Shown piece by piece: positions 1 to 7,269 of a stretch of 64,000 bases of DNA (the stretch's first letter is position 1; the number at the start of each line of letters is the position of its first letter). Location: assembly GCF_017573505.1 (NCBI RefSeq), contig NZ_JAGEOJ010000021.1:124001-188000 (forward strand). Direction: 5' to 3'. Origin of the DNA: Actinomadura barringtoniae. GTDB taxonomy: Bacteria; Actinomycetota; Actinomycetes; Streptosporangiales; Streptosporangiaceae. The translations under genes and the position numbers were made by a program. The notes beneath the pieces were generated by a model. The model saw only the letters and a list, made by a program, of their open reading frames with translations. It made no database searches and was not told the origin of the DNA.

Positions 1-320
1 ACCTGCCCGCTCAGCCCTACCTGCCCGGTCAGCCACACTGGCCTCACCGGCGCGGCCGGTCCCACCTGCCCGGCCAGCCCTATCGGCCCGGTCCGCGCTA
101 CCGCCCTGGTCGGCGCGGCTGGCCCGGTTCGCCCCACCGGCACGGTCGGCTCCGCCTGCTCGGTCAGCCCTACCGGCCTGGTCAGCTCCACCCGCCACGG
201 CCGGTTTCACCGCCACGGCCGGTCCCACCGGTCCGCCCTGTCTCCCGGTCCGCCCTGTCGGCACGGTCGGCCCCGCAGGTCCGGTCGGTCCTGCCAGCCC
301 GGCTGGCCCCGCAGGTTCGG
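1..320. repeat. degenerate 18-bp GC-rich repeats at the left edge
   Basis: The stretch downstream of the MerR gene is built from degenerate units of about 18 bp with a C/G-CGGTC-G/A-GCC core. Because 18 is a multiple of three, both strands stay open; on the + strand positions 2-349 read through as Pro/Ala/Arg-rich then Gly-Pro-Ala-rich residues ending at a TGA inside the MerR gene. I see no start codon with a ribosome binding site and no domain, so I treat it as repeat DNA rather than a gene. It could be the tail of a low-complexity gene starting outside the window. Confidence 0.6.
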
Positions 321-1295
321 TTAGCCGGCGTTCAGGCGTAGCGCCTTGATGAACCACTCGAAGACCGGCACCAGCGTCGGCGGGACGGGCCAGCCGTTGA
401 TCACCGCGAGGAGCTGCCAGTAGCGTTCGGCGTCGCGGTCGCTGCCTACCTCGAGCCGGTGCAGCATCGCGCGCCGGAACTCCGGCCCGTCCGTGCTGCC
501 GAACGCCTCGGCGTATGCCGCGATCAACTCGTCGACGACCCGCGAGGCCTCCGCCGACTCGGGTGCTTGACCTGCGGCGATGGCGTTCTCGACCTTGGTA
601 CGGATCGTCTCGGTCAGCTCGTGATGGAGACCGTCCTGGTAGCCGGTGTCGCGTTCGGACGCCTGGAGCTCGGCCATCCGCCGGATCCGCGCGCGGAAGT
701 CCGGGTTCTGGACGAGCTCGGCGAGCTCCACCCAGGCGTCCACCTGCTCGGGCGCCGGGTCGTCGGGCAGCTCCGGCATCGCCGAACGCATCATCGCGAC
801 GAACTCGGGATTGGCGTCCAGGCCGCCGAACGTGTCCTCGATGAAGTCGATGACGATCCGGTTGCGCTCCTCGTCGGAGAGCTTGGCGAGCTTGTGCATG
901 AGTTCCATCTCCTCCGGACCCGAGCCGCGCTTGGCCACCGCGCGCATCACCGCGCGCCGCAACCGCAGCGTGCTGATCTGCGCGTCCAGGGCCTCGGCGT
1001 GCGCGGCGGCGACCTCGGAGACGGTCACCTCGCGGTCCAGCACCCGCTGGACGGTCGCGAGGTCGACGCCGAGTTCGCGCAGCGTACGGACGAGGTCCAG
1101 GCGGGCGAGCGCGTTCAGGTCGTACAGCCGGTAACCGGCATCGGTGCGGGCGGTCGGCGGTACGACCCCGCTGTCGGAGTAGAACCGGATCGTCTTCACC
1201 GGCAGGCCCGTTCGCCTGGCCAGCTCGCCGATCGTGTAGAGCTCGTCGTCCGCGTAACGGTCGTCGTCCGTGTAGGGGTCGTTGCCGCCGTCCAT
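321..1295 (-). CDS. MerR family transcriptional regulator
   Basis: A 324-residue DNA-binding regulator. The N-terminal third carries a MerR winged helix: 'YTIGELARRTGLPVKTIRFY' followed by 'GYRLYD' and a helical dimerisation segment with 'LRELGVDLATVQRVLD'. The remaining 200 residues are an acidic helical domain that I do not recognise as a known ligand-binding fold, so the inducer is unknown. I chose the ATG at 1295, which follows AAGGTGAGGG; a GTG at 1322 would give a longer form with a poorer ribosome binding site. Perfect inverted repeats just upstream (1311-1344) suggest autoregulation. The next gene upstream on the same strand (1457-1936) could be a target. Confidence 0.88.
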   Translation of the reverse strand: MDGGNDPYTDDDRYADDELYTIGELARRTGLPVKTIRFYSDSGVVPPTARTDAGYRLYDLNALARLDLVRTLRELGVDLATVQRVLDREVTVSEVAAAHAEALDAQISTLRLRRAVMRAVAKRGSGPEEMELMHKLAKLSDEERNRIVIDFIEDTFGGLDANPEFVAMMRSAMPELPDDPAPEQVDAWVELAELVQNPDFRARIRRMAELQASERDTGYQDGLHHELTETIRTKVENAIAAGQAPESAEASRVVDELIAAYAEAFGSTDGPEFRRAMLHRLEVGSDRDAERYWQLLAVINGWPVPPTLVPVFEWFIKALRLNAG

Positions 1296-1310
1296 GTCCC
1301 TCACCTTGCG

Positions 1311-1344
1311 GTCTCCAGCCACTGGAGACTCAAGTCGACTTGAG
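1311..1344. promoter_or_regulatory. two adjoining perfect palindromes before merR
   Basis: GTCTCCAG-CCA-CTGGAGAC (1311-1329) abuts CTCAAGTCGACTTGAG (1329-1344). The second has the CTCAAG-N4-CTTGAG arrangement seen in operators of the MerR/SoxR class. They lie just upstream of the MerR start, so they are likely operator sites for that regulator. I could not place clear -35 and -10 boxes around them. Confidence 0.6.
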
Positions 1345-1356
1345 CCGCCGCACGCA

Positions 1357-1392
1357 AATATCGCGTACGGCGAGATCGCCGTACGCGATATT
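1357..1392 (-). terminator. perfect 36-bp hairpin after the 1457-1936 gene
   Basis: Two 16-bp arms, AATATCGCGTACGGCG and CGCCGTACGCGATATT, flank a 4-base loop with no mismatch. It lies 64 bp past the stop of the gene at 1457-1936 and before merR, both on the minus strand. It has no T-run, so it may be an intrinsic terminator of the weak actinobacterial kind, a transcript stabiliser, or a further operator. Confidence 0.55.
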
Positions 1393-1456
1393 CAACGCGG
1401 CTCACCGACCGTCAGATCCGACGAACCAGCAGGTCAGGGCCTCACTACGAGAACGG

Positions 1457-1936
1457 TCAGCCCTCGTAGTTGGGGTCGGCGATGGTGGGCGTGCCGCCCT
1501 CCTTGTGGACCTTGCGCAGCTCTTCCACGTACTCGCGGGAGAACATCGCCGACAGCGTCGCGACGCCGCCGCGGTGCACGCGGACCTCGGCGCCGCGCAG
1601 CTGCCCGACCAGCCGAACGCGCCGTCCGGACCCGTTCTCGCCGGTCCAGTCCTTGACGCGGCCGCGGCCGGTGAACGTCAGGTCCCAGCTGTCGATCTCG
1701 GTGTCGTCGTTCACCAGCAGCTTCACCCAGGCGTGGTCGAGGTTCAGGTGGATCTCGATGTCGCCCTCGGGGATCCGCGGCGAGCGCAGGTCCAGGACGG
1801 CCCCGCCGCGGTGGGCGCGGACCTCGAACGTGCGCGCGGTGGTCCAGTGGCCGAGGTGCTTGACGGTGCGGTAGTCCGCCTGGACGCGCTCAGTGGTGGC
1901 GGTGGTGGCGGTGGCGTTCGTGGTGGTGGTGTCCAT
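1457..1936 (-). CDS. hypothetical protein, mostly beta, strong promoter
   Basis: A 159-residue soluble protein I do not recognise. It opens with a Thr/Asn/Ala-rich leader of about 20 residues, then a run of short alternating segments ('GHWTTARTFEVRAHRGGAVLDLRSPRI', 'GDIEIHLNLDHAWVKLLV', 'EVRVHRGGVATLSAM') that looks like a beta sandwich. There is no signal peptide or membrane helix. The ATG at 1936 is preceded by GGGAGGAG; an upstream in-frame start would place translation inside the promoter. The gene has its own near-consensus promoter (2011-2040) with palindromes overlapping the start site, so it is probably strongly but conditionally expressed. Confidence 0.8.
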   Translation of the reverse strand: MDTTTTNATATTATTERVQADYRTVKHLGHWTTARTFEVRAHRGGAVLDLRSPRIPEGDIEIHLNLDHAWVKLLVNDDTEIDSWDLTFTGRGRVKDWTGENGSGRRVRLVGQLRGAEVRVHRGGVATLSAMFSREYVEELRKVHKEGGTPTIADPNYEG

Positions 1937-1979
1937 GGTTGTCTCCTCCCGAGACCGGGTACCGACTCTCCTTGCGAGT

Positions 1980-2040
1980 GACTCTTTCTCAGAGTCTCTC
2001 GATATAAGAGATAGTAGGAAACAGAGAGCCGCCCTGTCAA
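1980..2040 (-). promoter_or_regulatory. sigma70-type promoter with two operator-like palindromes
   Basis: Reading the minus strand, TTGACA (2040-2035), an 18-bp spacer and TACTAT (2016-2011) form a near-consensus housekeeping promoter for the gene ending at 1457. Directly downstream lie TCTCT-N7-AGAGA (1995-2011) and GACTCT-TTCTC-AGAGTC (1980-1996). Palindromes at the -10 and start site suggest repression; the TCTC...GAGA type with an AT-rich centre resembles PadR-family sites, which is a guess. Confidence 0.65.
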
Positions 2041-2125
2041 CCCTCGAGTTGGCCCTGGTCAGCGCGTCGCTAGACACCGCCACCCACGCCGTGTGCGACG
2101 ATCACGAGCGGTAGGGGGTGCCGCG

Positions 2126-2515
2126 ATGAGACTGGCGACGTACGTGCTGGTGCCGCTGATCGCGGTGCTGAGCCTCGGCGCGTGCACCACGGCCGACCAC
2201 CCCACCCGCGCCGCGTCCTCCACACCCAGGCCGACCTCATCCGTGGCGGTGGCGACCCTCCCGGCAGAGGCGCAGCAGACGCTGAAGCTCATCGACCAGG
2301 GCGGGCCGTTCCCGTACCGCAAAGACGGATCGGTGTTCAGCAACCGCGAGCGACGACTGCCCCGGGAGCCGCGCGGCTACTACCGGGAGTACACGGTGCC
2401 CACCCCCGGCTCACGCGACCGGGGCGCGCGGCGCATCATCGCGGGCAAGGAAGGCGAGCGCTACTACACCGGTGACCACTACCGCACCTTCCAACAGGTG
2501 ACGGCCGGGAGATGA
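2126..2515 (+). CDS. RNase Sa/T1-type guanyl-specific ribonuclease lipoprotein
   Basis: A 129-residue precursor of a microbial N1/T1-type ribonuclease, which cleaves RNA 3' of guanosine through a cyclic phosphate. The mature part aligns by eye with RNase Sa: 'GPFPYRKDGSVFSNRE', 'GYYREYTVPTPG' (catalytic Glu), 'RGARRIIAG' (catalytic Arg) and 'YYTGDHYRTF' (catalytic His). The signal peptide ends in 'VLSLGAC', a lipobox with Cys20, so the enzyme is predicted to be lipid-anchored outside the membrane, unlike the freely secreted RNase Sa. The ATG at 2126 follows GGGGGTG; an upstream start would spoil the signal peptide. The next gene, 1 bp away, encodes a barstar homologue that would protect the cytoplasm. 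Confidence 0.93.
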   Translation: MRLATYVLVPLIAVLSLGACTTADHPTRAASSTPRPTSSVAVATLPAEAQQTLKLIDQGGPFPYRKDGSVFSNRERRLPREPRGYYREYTVPTPGSRDRGARRIIAGKEGERYYTGDHYRTFQQVTAGR

Positions 2516-2516
2516 C

Positions 2517-2963
2517 GTGGACGCGAAGCAGGCACTGAACGAGTTGATCGCGGGCAGGCTGGAACCGGGCGTCTACCAGTGGAAACCGCCCGCCGACGAC
2601 TGGACGGGCCAGGCTAGGCGCGCCGGACTCCGCGTCTTCCCCCTGGACGGCGCCCGCGCCCGCGACAAGGACTCGTTCCTGCGCCTCTGCGCCGAGGTCT
2701 TCGACTTCCCCGAATGGTTCGGGCACAACTGGGACGCCCTCGAGGACTCCCTCACCGACCTGTCCTGGGCGCCCGCTCGCAAGGGCTATGTGGTGGCGTA
2801 CGACGCCTGGACCGAGCTCGCCGAGGCGGACCAGGGTTCCTTCCGTACGGTGCTGGACATCTTCGCCGAGGCTGTGGAGTCCTGGCGGGACAGCCCGACC
2901 CCCATGACCGTCCTGCTGTCCAGCCACGGCGTCGAGGCCGCCGGCGTCCCCCGCCTGGGCTGA
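2517..2963 (+). CDS. barstar family ribonuclease inhibitor
   Basis: A 148-residue cytoplasmic protein. Residues 30-130 look like barstar (RNase inhibitor) proteins: 'GLRVFPLDGARARDKDSFLRLCAEVFDFPEWFGHNWDAL' contains the FP..FG.NWDAL helix that inserts into the ribonuclease active site. It starts with GTG one base after the RNase stop, so the two are translationally coupled, the usual arrangement for an RNase and its antidote. It presumably inhibits RNase retained in the producer cell. The start is set by the spacing to GCCGGGAG. Confidence 0.92.
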   Translation: MDAKQALNELIAGRLEPGVYQWKPPADDWTGQARRAGLRVFPLDGARARDKDSFLRLCAEVFDFPEWFGHNWDALEDSLTDLSWAPARKGYVVAYDAWTELAEADQGSFRTVLDIFAEAVESWRDSPTPMTVLLSSHGVEAAGVPRLG

Positions 2964-3353
2964 TCAGGCTCCGCTGGCGTGGTCGCTGCTGATCAGCGCG
3001 GCGATCAACCCGAAGTAGAACAGCACGACCAGCAACCACAGCACGGTCACGATGTAGCCGAGGATGAGCCCGGCCAGCGCCATCCCATCGCCCTGCTCAC
3101 CCGTACGCCGGATCTGACCCCGCGAGATGTGCCCGAAGATGATCGCCAGCGGCGAGGCCAGCCCGCACACCACGATCCCGGCGATCCCGCAGATCAGCGC
3201 CGCCGTGGCCATCCCGTTCGTCGGGGGCATCATCGGCGGCGGCGCCCCGTAGTAGTGGTGCTGCACCGACGGCTGCGGCGGCCCGTACCCGCCGCCGTAC
3301 GCGTCGGGGCCGTATCCGTACGGATCCGATGGCCCATAGGGGGGCTGTGCCAT
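2964..3353 (-). CDS. DUF4190-type small membrane protein
   Basis: A 129-residue membrane protein. Residues 1-45 are a cytoplasmic Pro/Gly/Tyr-rich segment ('GPSDPYGYGPDAYGGGYGPP'), followed by two hydrophobic helices: 'TAALICGIAGIVVCGLASPLAIIFGHISRGQIRRTG' and 'MALAGLILGYIVTVLWLLVVLFYFGL'. The helix, G-H-I/A-S-R-x-Q-I/L, helix pattern is that of DUF4190 proteins, common in actinobacteria and of unknown role. The ATG at 3353 fits the family's usual short proline-rich start. It converges with the barstar gene with no spacer. Confidence 0.87.
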   Translation of the reverse strand: MAQPPYGPSDPYGYGPDAYGGGYGPPQPSVQHHYYGAPPPMMPPTNGMATAALICGIAGIVVCGLASPLAIIFGHISRGQIRRTGEQGDGMALAGLILGYIVTVLWLLVVLFYFGLIAALISSDHASGA

Positions 3354-3661
3354 TGACTTCCCGATCGCTCTCAGTGACGCAGAATTTTTCGGATTATGCC
3401 AGCAAATCGCACTGGTCAAAGCCCGCACGAGTTCGCCCGTTTAGATGCACCCGCCCGCCCCCAAGTTCCCGCCCCGCCCACATTCCCACCCACCCGCCGA
3501 CCGGCCGCGAGGCCTAACCGCACCCATCAACCACCCGCGCTGACCACCCGCCCATGCTGACGAGCCGCTTTCGTCGACAGACCGTGCCGCCTCGCCGACC
3601 TGCCGAGCGGCCCGACCACACCCATCAACCGCCCACGCAGACCGCCGCCTCAACAGTCCGC

Positions 3662-3973
3662 GCCGCCTGTCTGCGCCGCCTGTCTGCGCCGCCTGTCTGC
3701 GCCGCCTGTCTGCGCCGCCTGTCTGCGCCGCCTGTCTGCGCCGCCTGTCCGCGCCGCCTGTCCGCGCCGCCCGTTCACGCCGCCCGTTCACGCCGCCCGT
3801 TCACGCCGCCTGTCCGCGCCGCCTGTCCGCGCCGATCGTCCGCGCCGACTGTCCGCGCCGATCGTCCGCGCCGACTGTCCGCGCCGATCGTCCGCGCCGA
3901 TCGTTCACGCCGATCGTTCACGCCGATCGTTCACGCCGATCGTTCACGCCGATCGTTCACGCCGACGGTCCAC
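3662..3973. repeat. 24-copy 13-bp minisatellite
   Basis: Exactly 24 head-to-tail 13-bp units run without interruption. Written from the same phase the variants are GCCGCCTGTCTGC (6 in a row), GCCGCCTGTCCGC, GCCGCCCGTTCAC, GCCGATCGTCCGC, GCCGACTGTCCGC and GCCGATCGTTCAC (5 in a row). Variants come in blocks, which suggests local duplication. Thirteen is not a multiple of three, so frames through it are accidental. The rest of the 1-kb gap (3354-4367) holds C-rich, loosely repetitive sequence and no gene I can support. Confidence 0.92.
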
Positions 3974-4367
3974 GCCGACAGGACCCTCCGGCGGACCGCA
4001 CCGCCCGCCGGCGAGCGGCTCTGGTGGATCGGCCGTGGCCGACCGGCCTCGGCCGCCACCATGCGAGTGGCCAGGCCGACCAGGCACAGTCGCTTGCGAG
4101 TCGACAAGGCCGCCTGACAGCGCGCATCGACCCCACCAGACCACCGCTCACATCAACTGGGCCATGCCCACAGCCCACGCTCGCCTGCCATGCCAACTGG
4201 CCTGCGGCTGAGCAGCCCGCTTCGGCCTCATGCCCGAGGGGCGCTGCGGGTGAACGGCCACATCGGTCGAACGCGGCTACATCGTTCAGCGGCCTCAGCG
4301 GGTGGAGGACTACTCCAGCTGAACGCGGCGGGCGTCGTTCGGGCGCGTCAGCGGGTGGTCGCCTCGG

Positions 4368-5138
4368 TCAGCTGAGCTTGTCGCGGAGCCAGGCGATGTC
4401 GGCGGCGTGGCCGTCGGCGGGGGTCTCCACGACGATGGGGGCGCCGGCGGCGCGGACGACGGCGAGGATGAGGTCGCTGTCGATCATGCCGCTGCCGATG
4501 TTGGCGTGGCGGTCGGCGCCGGAGCCGAACTCGTCGCGGCTGTCGTTGCAGTGGACCAGGTCGATCCGGCCGGTGACGGCCTTGATCCGGTCGACGGCGT
4601 CGATGAGCTCCTCGCCGGCGGCGTGGGCGTGGCAGGTGTCCAGGCAGAAGCCGAGCTTGGAGTCCATGCCGGGCACGCTCGACAGCACCTCCCACAGCCG
4701 GGCGATGCGGTCGAACTTTCGGGCCATGGCGTTGTCGCCGCCCGCGGTGTTCTCGATGTAGATCGGGATCGGGCACTCGATCCGTTCGAACACCTTGCGC
4801 CAGTTCTCGAAGCCGACCTCGGGATCGTCGTCCTTCAGCACGTGACCGCCGTGCACGATCAGTGCCTTGGCCCCGATCGACGCGGCCGCCTCCAGCTGCT
4901 GGGTAAGGTTCTTGCGGCTGGGCACGCGAATCCGGTTGTTGGTGCTCGCCACGTTGATCAGGTACGGGGCGTGCACGTACACATCGACGCCGGAGTCGGC
5001 CAGCGCCTCGACGCCCTCGGGAATGACCGGCTTCTTCCAGCCCTGAGGGTCGCCGAGGAAGAACTGGACGACGTCCGCGTCGATCTCGCGGGCGCTGTCG
5101 AGCGGGTTGATCTGGTCGACGTGGGCTCCGATGCGCAT
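4368..5138 (-). CDS. nfo: deoxyribonuclease IV (AP endonuclease family 2)
   Basis: A 256-residue TIM-barrel enzyme of the endonuclease IV family, which incises DNA 5' of abasic sites in base excision repair with three metal ions. Visible metal-site motifs in order: 'GAHV' at the start, 'VYVHAPYLINVAS', 'LIVHGGHV', 'IYIENTAGG', 'GFCLDTCHAHAAG', 'VHCNDSRDEFGSGADRHANIG' and 'IVVETPAD'. The length is slightly short of the usual 280. I chose the ATG at 5138 because the barrel begins with 'MRIGAHV'; a start at 5189 would add a non-conserved tail. Some family members are annotated as sugar isomerases, but the DRHANIG motif favours the nuclease. Confidence 0.9.
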   Translation of the reverse strand: MRIGAHVDQINPLDSAREIDADVVQFFLGDPQGWKKPVIPEGVEALADSGVDVYVHAPYLINVASTNNRIRVPSRKNLTQQLEAAASIGAKALIVHGGHVLKDDDPEVGFENWRKVFERIECPIPIYIENTAGGDNAMARKFDRIARLWEVLSSVPGMDSKLGFCLDTCHAHAAGEELIDAVDRIKAVTGRIDLVHCNDSRDEFGSGADRHANIGSGMIDSDLILAVVRAAGAPIVVETPADGHAADIAWLRDKLS

Positions 5139-5169
5139 GGCACCGAGCCTAGCCCCGGCGTAGGACAGT

Positions 5170-5478
5170 TCAGAGCGAGAAGCCGCCATGGCTGATGGCG
5201 AAGCCGGCGCCGACGAACGACCCGACCATGCCGACCACGTTCAGCCACCGTTCCCCGGTGGTGGCCGACACCATCTGCGAGTAGAGGGCCAGCGGCAGCC
5301 CGATCACCCCGGCGAGGGCGCCGAAGAAGTGCGTGGCGGGGATGAACCCCAGGACCAGTGCGGCCAGGCCGATGCAGATCGCGGCCACGGCCAGCGAGTT
5401 CTCGACCGGGTGGCGCTCGCCGTCGGTGTTCAGGCTGATGGCCGAACGCCTCTTACCGGCGACCTCCTGTGGTGGCAT
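5170..5478 (-). CDS. small two-helix membrane protein
   Basis: A 102-residue protein of unknown function with a charged N-terminal 30 residues ('VAGKRRSAISLNTDGERHPVENS') and two hydrophobic helices, 'AVAAICIGLAALVLGFIPATHFFGALAGVIGLPLALYS' and 'WLNVVGMVGSFVGAGFAIS'. The ATG at 5478 follows AGGAGGT with good spacing. The short N-terminal segment 'LNTDGERHPVENS' before a helix is typical of small actinobacterial membrane proteins. It lies upstream of nfo on the same strand with a 31-bp gap, so co-transcription is possible. Confidence 0.82.
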   Translation of the reverse strand: MPPQEVAGKRRSAISLNTDGERHPVENSLAVAAICIGLAALVLGFIPATHFFGALAGVIGLPLALYSQMVSATTGERWLNVVGMVGSFVGAGFAISHGGFSL

Positions 5479-5586
5479 GGGGCCACACCTCCTGTTCCCT
5501 CTGGTACGGGTGGGACGGCCGTACCCGTGTCCGTGGAGAAGATTCCCGGGAGAACGAGAGATCAACCCGTGGCGCGGGGGCGGAAA

Positions 5587-5624
5587 ATGTCAGCCCCACG
5601 GGGTAATGTCGAACATGGATTCGA
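5587..5624 (+). promoter_or_regulatory. PafBC-type promoter overlapping a LexA box
   Basis: aTGTCAgcc-N8-TAATGT (5587-5609) fits the RecA-independent DNA-damage promoter of mycobacteria (tTGTCRgtg-N8-TAnnnT), recognised by PafBC. Immediately after, TCGAAC-ATGG-ATTCGA (5609-5624) matches the actinobacterial SOS box TCGAAC-N4-GTTCGA in 11 of 12 half-site bases and sits on the expected start site. The two elements together are known from recA promoters. The likely target is the 62-residue gene at 5683. Confidence 0.6.
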
Positions 5625-5682
5625 AGACTGTCCCGCGGACACTCCTGAGGGGAAGCAGGAGTGAGGCAGGAGGTGCAACGAG

Positions 5683-5871
5683 GTGCTTGCCGCACACGGA
5701 ACCGCACAGGCCGGTGACCTGGCGGTCGTCGGCGAGGCCGAGCTCGTGGAAGAGCTCTCGGCGCTCACCACCCAGACCGCCCGCATGCGAGCCCGCATGA
5801 CCGACATCATGAGCGAGCTGGAACGCCGCCGCTGTACGGACTCGCGCGGCGCGAGACCAGGCCGCCACTGA
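5683..5871 (+). CDS. 62-residue helical protein, predicted damage-inducible
   Basis: A small protein I do not recognise. Residues 18-50 ('EAELVEELSALTTQTARMRARMTDIMSELERRR') form a strong amphipathic, coiled-coil-like helix; the tail is basic with one Cys. The GTG start lies 8 bases after CAGGAGGT, and third-position GC is high in this frame, unlike the frame that would start at the ATG inside the SOS box. The upstream PafBC-like and LexA-like elements imply induction by DNA damage, so a role such as division inhibition or nuclease control is conceivable but not shown. A hairpin at 5918 closes the unit. Confidence 0.62.
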   Translation: MLAAHGTAQAGDLAVVGEAELVEELSALTTQTARMRARMTDIMSELERRRCTDSRGARPGRH

Positions 5872-5917
5872 CCCCCGACCGGTGGCCGCCCACCAGGCCC
5901 GCCCACGAGGCGACACC

Positions 5918-5956
5918 CCCACGGACCTAAGGGCACACAGCCCTCGGGTCCGTGGG
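5918..5956 (+). terminator. hairpin after the 62-residue gene
   Basis: CCCACGGACC pairs with GGTCCGTGGG and an inner AGGGC pairs with GCCCT around a short loop. There is no T-run. It is placed 47 bp after the stop codon and before the repeat array. Confidence 0.55.
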
Positions 5957-5999
5957 CGCCCACCCGTATGCACGTCCGCACCGGACGCGCGCCCAGCCC

Positions 6000-6253
6000 G
6001 TCCGCGCCCGGCGTCCGTGCCCGCCCGGCGTCCGTGCCCGCCCGGCGTCCGTGCCCGGCGTCCGTGCCCGGCGTCCGCGCTCGACGTCCGCGCCCGCCCG
6101 GCGTCCGTGCCCGGCGTCCGTGCCCGGCGTCCGTGCCCGGCGTCCGCGCTCGACGTCCGCGCCCGCCCGGCGTCCGTGCCCGGCGTCCGCGCCCGCCCGG
6201 CGTTCGTGCTCGACGTCTGTGCTCGACGTCGGCACCCGACGTCCGTGCCCGAC
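6000..6253. repeat. 13/17-bp minisatellite array
   Basis: Eighteen units begin with GTYYGYGCYC. Most are 13 bp (GTCCGTGCCCGGC or GTCCGCGCTCGAC); five are extended to 17 bp by an extra CCCG, and the order of 13- and 17-bp units itself repeats. The GTCCGYGCC core matches the units of the array at 3662-3973 when written in the same phase (GTCCGCGCCGCCT), so the two arrays probably share an origin or mechanism. All frames are open here but none looks coding. Confidence 0.88.
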
Positions 6254-7219
6254 CGCCTGGGCGCGGGGCCCGATCGGGGTGCCCATGCCCGTGCCGTGCC
6301 CGACGGTGCGTACGGCCAGATCGGCATCGGCAGCAGCGCCTCCGATCACCGGCTCGACTCGGCCACCTGGCACGTACCCGCGCGAGTCACCTGCGCCCCG
6401 TGAATACGGCCCTCGTGGCGCCCCTGGCGGCCTACGCCGGCCGGCTGTGCCCTGGCCAAGTTCGGTGGTCGCGTCGGTCCCGCGCGTAAGCCTTCTTCGT
6501 CTGGCCGCTCGACCCGAACCACGCCTTCCGCCTGCATCCGGGCCTGCCCAACGCCTGGACGCACGCCGGGTCCGGCCTGGATTGGGGTTGCGTCCGCCTG
6601 TCCCGGCCCGCATTCGGTCTGGGGCCGCTGCATCCGGGGGCCCGTGTCGGCCTATATCTGGTTTCGCAGCCGAGCTTTCGCGGGACCGGCGTTCGCCATC
6701 TGTGTTCAGGCCGTGCCTGGGCCGGGTGCCCGGCTCAGGCCGTGCCTGGGCCAGGTGTCCGCGGTGTGGCCGCTCGCCTGTGTCTGTGCCGCCGTGTCTG
6801 TGCCGCACTGGGCGCTGTGTCTGGTGCCGCGCTGGGGCTGGGCCCTCGGTGTGTACAGGCTGCGTTGGGTGGGCCTGGGCAGGACGGCGACACCGTCATA
6901 CGGGCGCGTTCGATCGCCTGGGCTGGGTTGGGCGCTCTTATCGGGGTGGGCTGGTGCCGAGCAGGGGCCGGGGCGTGGGTGAATTGGCCCGCGGATCCTG
7001 GAGTGGAGTGGAGGTTGGGACGCGGGGACGGGCGGGTGCGGTGGCGGCTCTGGCTGGGGGCGAGGGGCGGGGAAGGGGATTCGTCGGGGTGAGTGGGGGC
7101 GGGCGTATGGCGTTAGGCTCGCACGCTGCCAACTCTTGGTAGCCTGTATCGGTCTTGCGGAGAGTGCATCGGGCCAACTGGGTCTGCGATGCCGCCGCGG
7201 GAGACGCAACAGCCCTCCT
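6254..7219. other. intergenic stretch without a supportable gene
   Basis: This is GC-rich sequence between the second minisatellite and the rpsF leader. Several frames are open on both strands but read as Arg/Pro/Ala-rich or irregular Gly/Trp/Val-rich strings without motifs, start sites or periodic third-position GC. The last 150 bases, which contain CTGCCAA-CTC-TTGGTAG near 7128, probably hold the rpsF operon promoter, although I cannot point to its boxes. Confidence 0.55.
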
Positions 7220-7238
7220 GTCACGGAGAGACCGTGAC
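7220..7238 (+). promoter_or_regulatory. hairpin in the rpsF leader
   Basis: GTCACGG-AGAGA-CCGTGAC is a perfect 7-bp stem ending 14 bases before the GAGGAGG ribosome binding site of rpsF. Leaders of rpsF-rpsR operons are known to bind S6:S18 in many bacteria; I did not find the CCG bulge typical of that motif, so a regulatory role is only suggested. Confidence 0.4.
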
Positions 7239-7269
7239 CGCACCAGTCCAGAGGAGGTAGGGACACAGC

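Noticed and set aside
2..349. Collagen-like Gly-Pro-Ala reading on both strands at the left edge
   Set aside because: The 18-bp repeat keeps frames open on both strands; there is no start or domain, and the + frame ends inside merR.
5615..5800. A frame starting at the ATG inside the SOS box at 5615
   Set aside because: It would be leaderless, but the product is Arg/Ser/Pro-rich and third-position GC is low; the GTG frame at 5683 has a ribosome binding site and a helical product.
3662..6253. Possible CRISPR arrays
   Set aside because: Units are 13-17 bp, contiguous and without unique spacers, and no cas gene is present.
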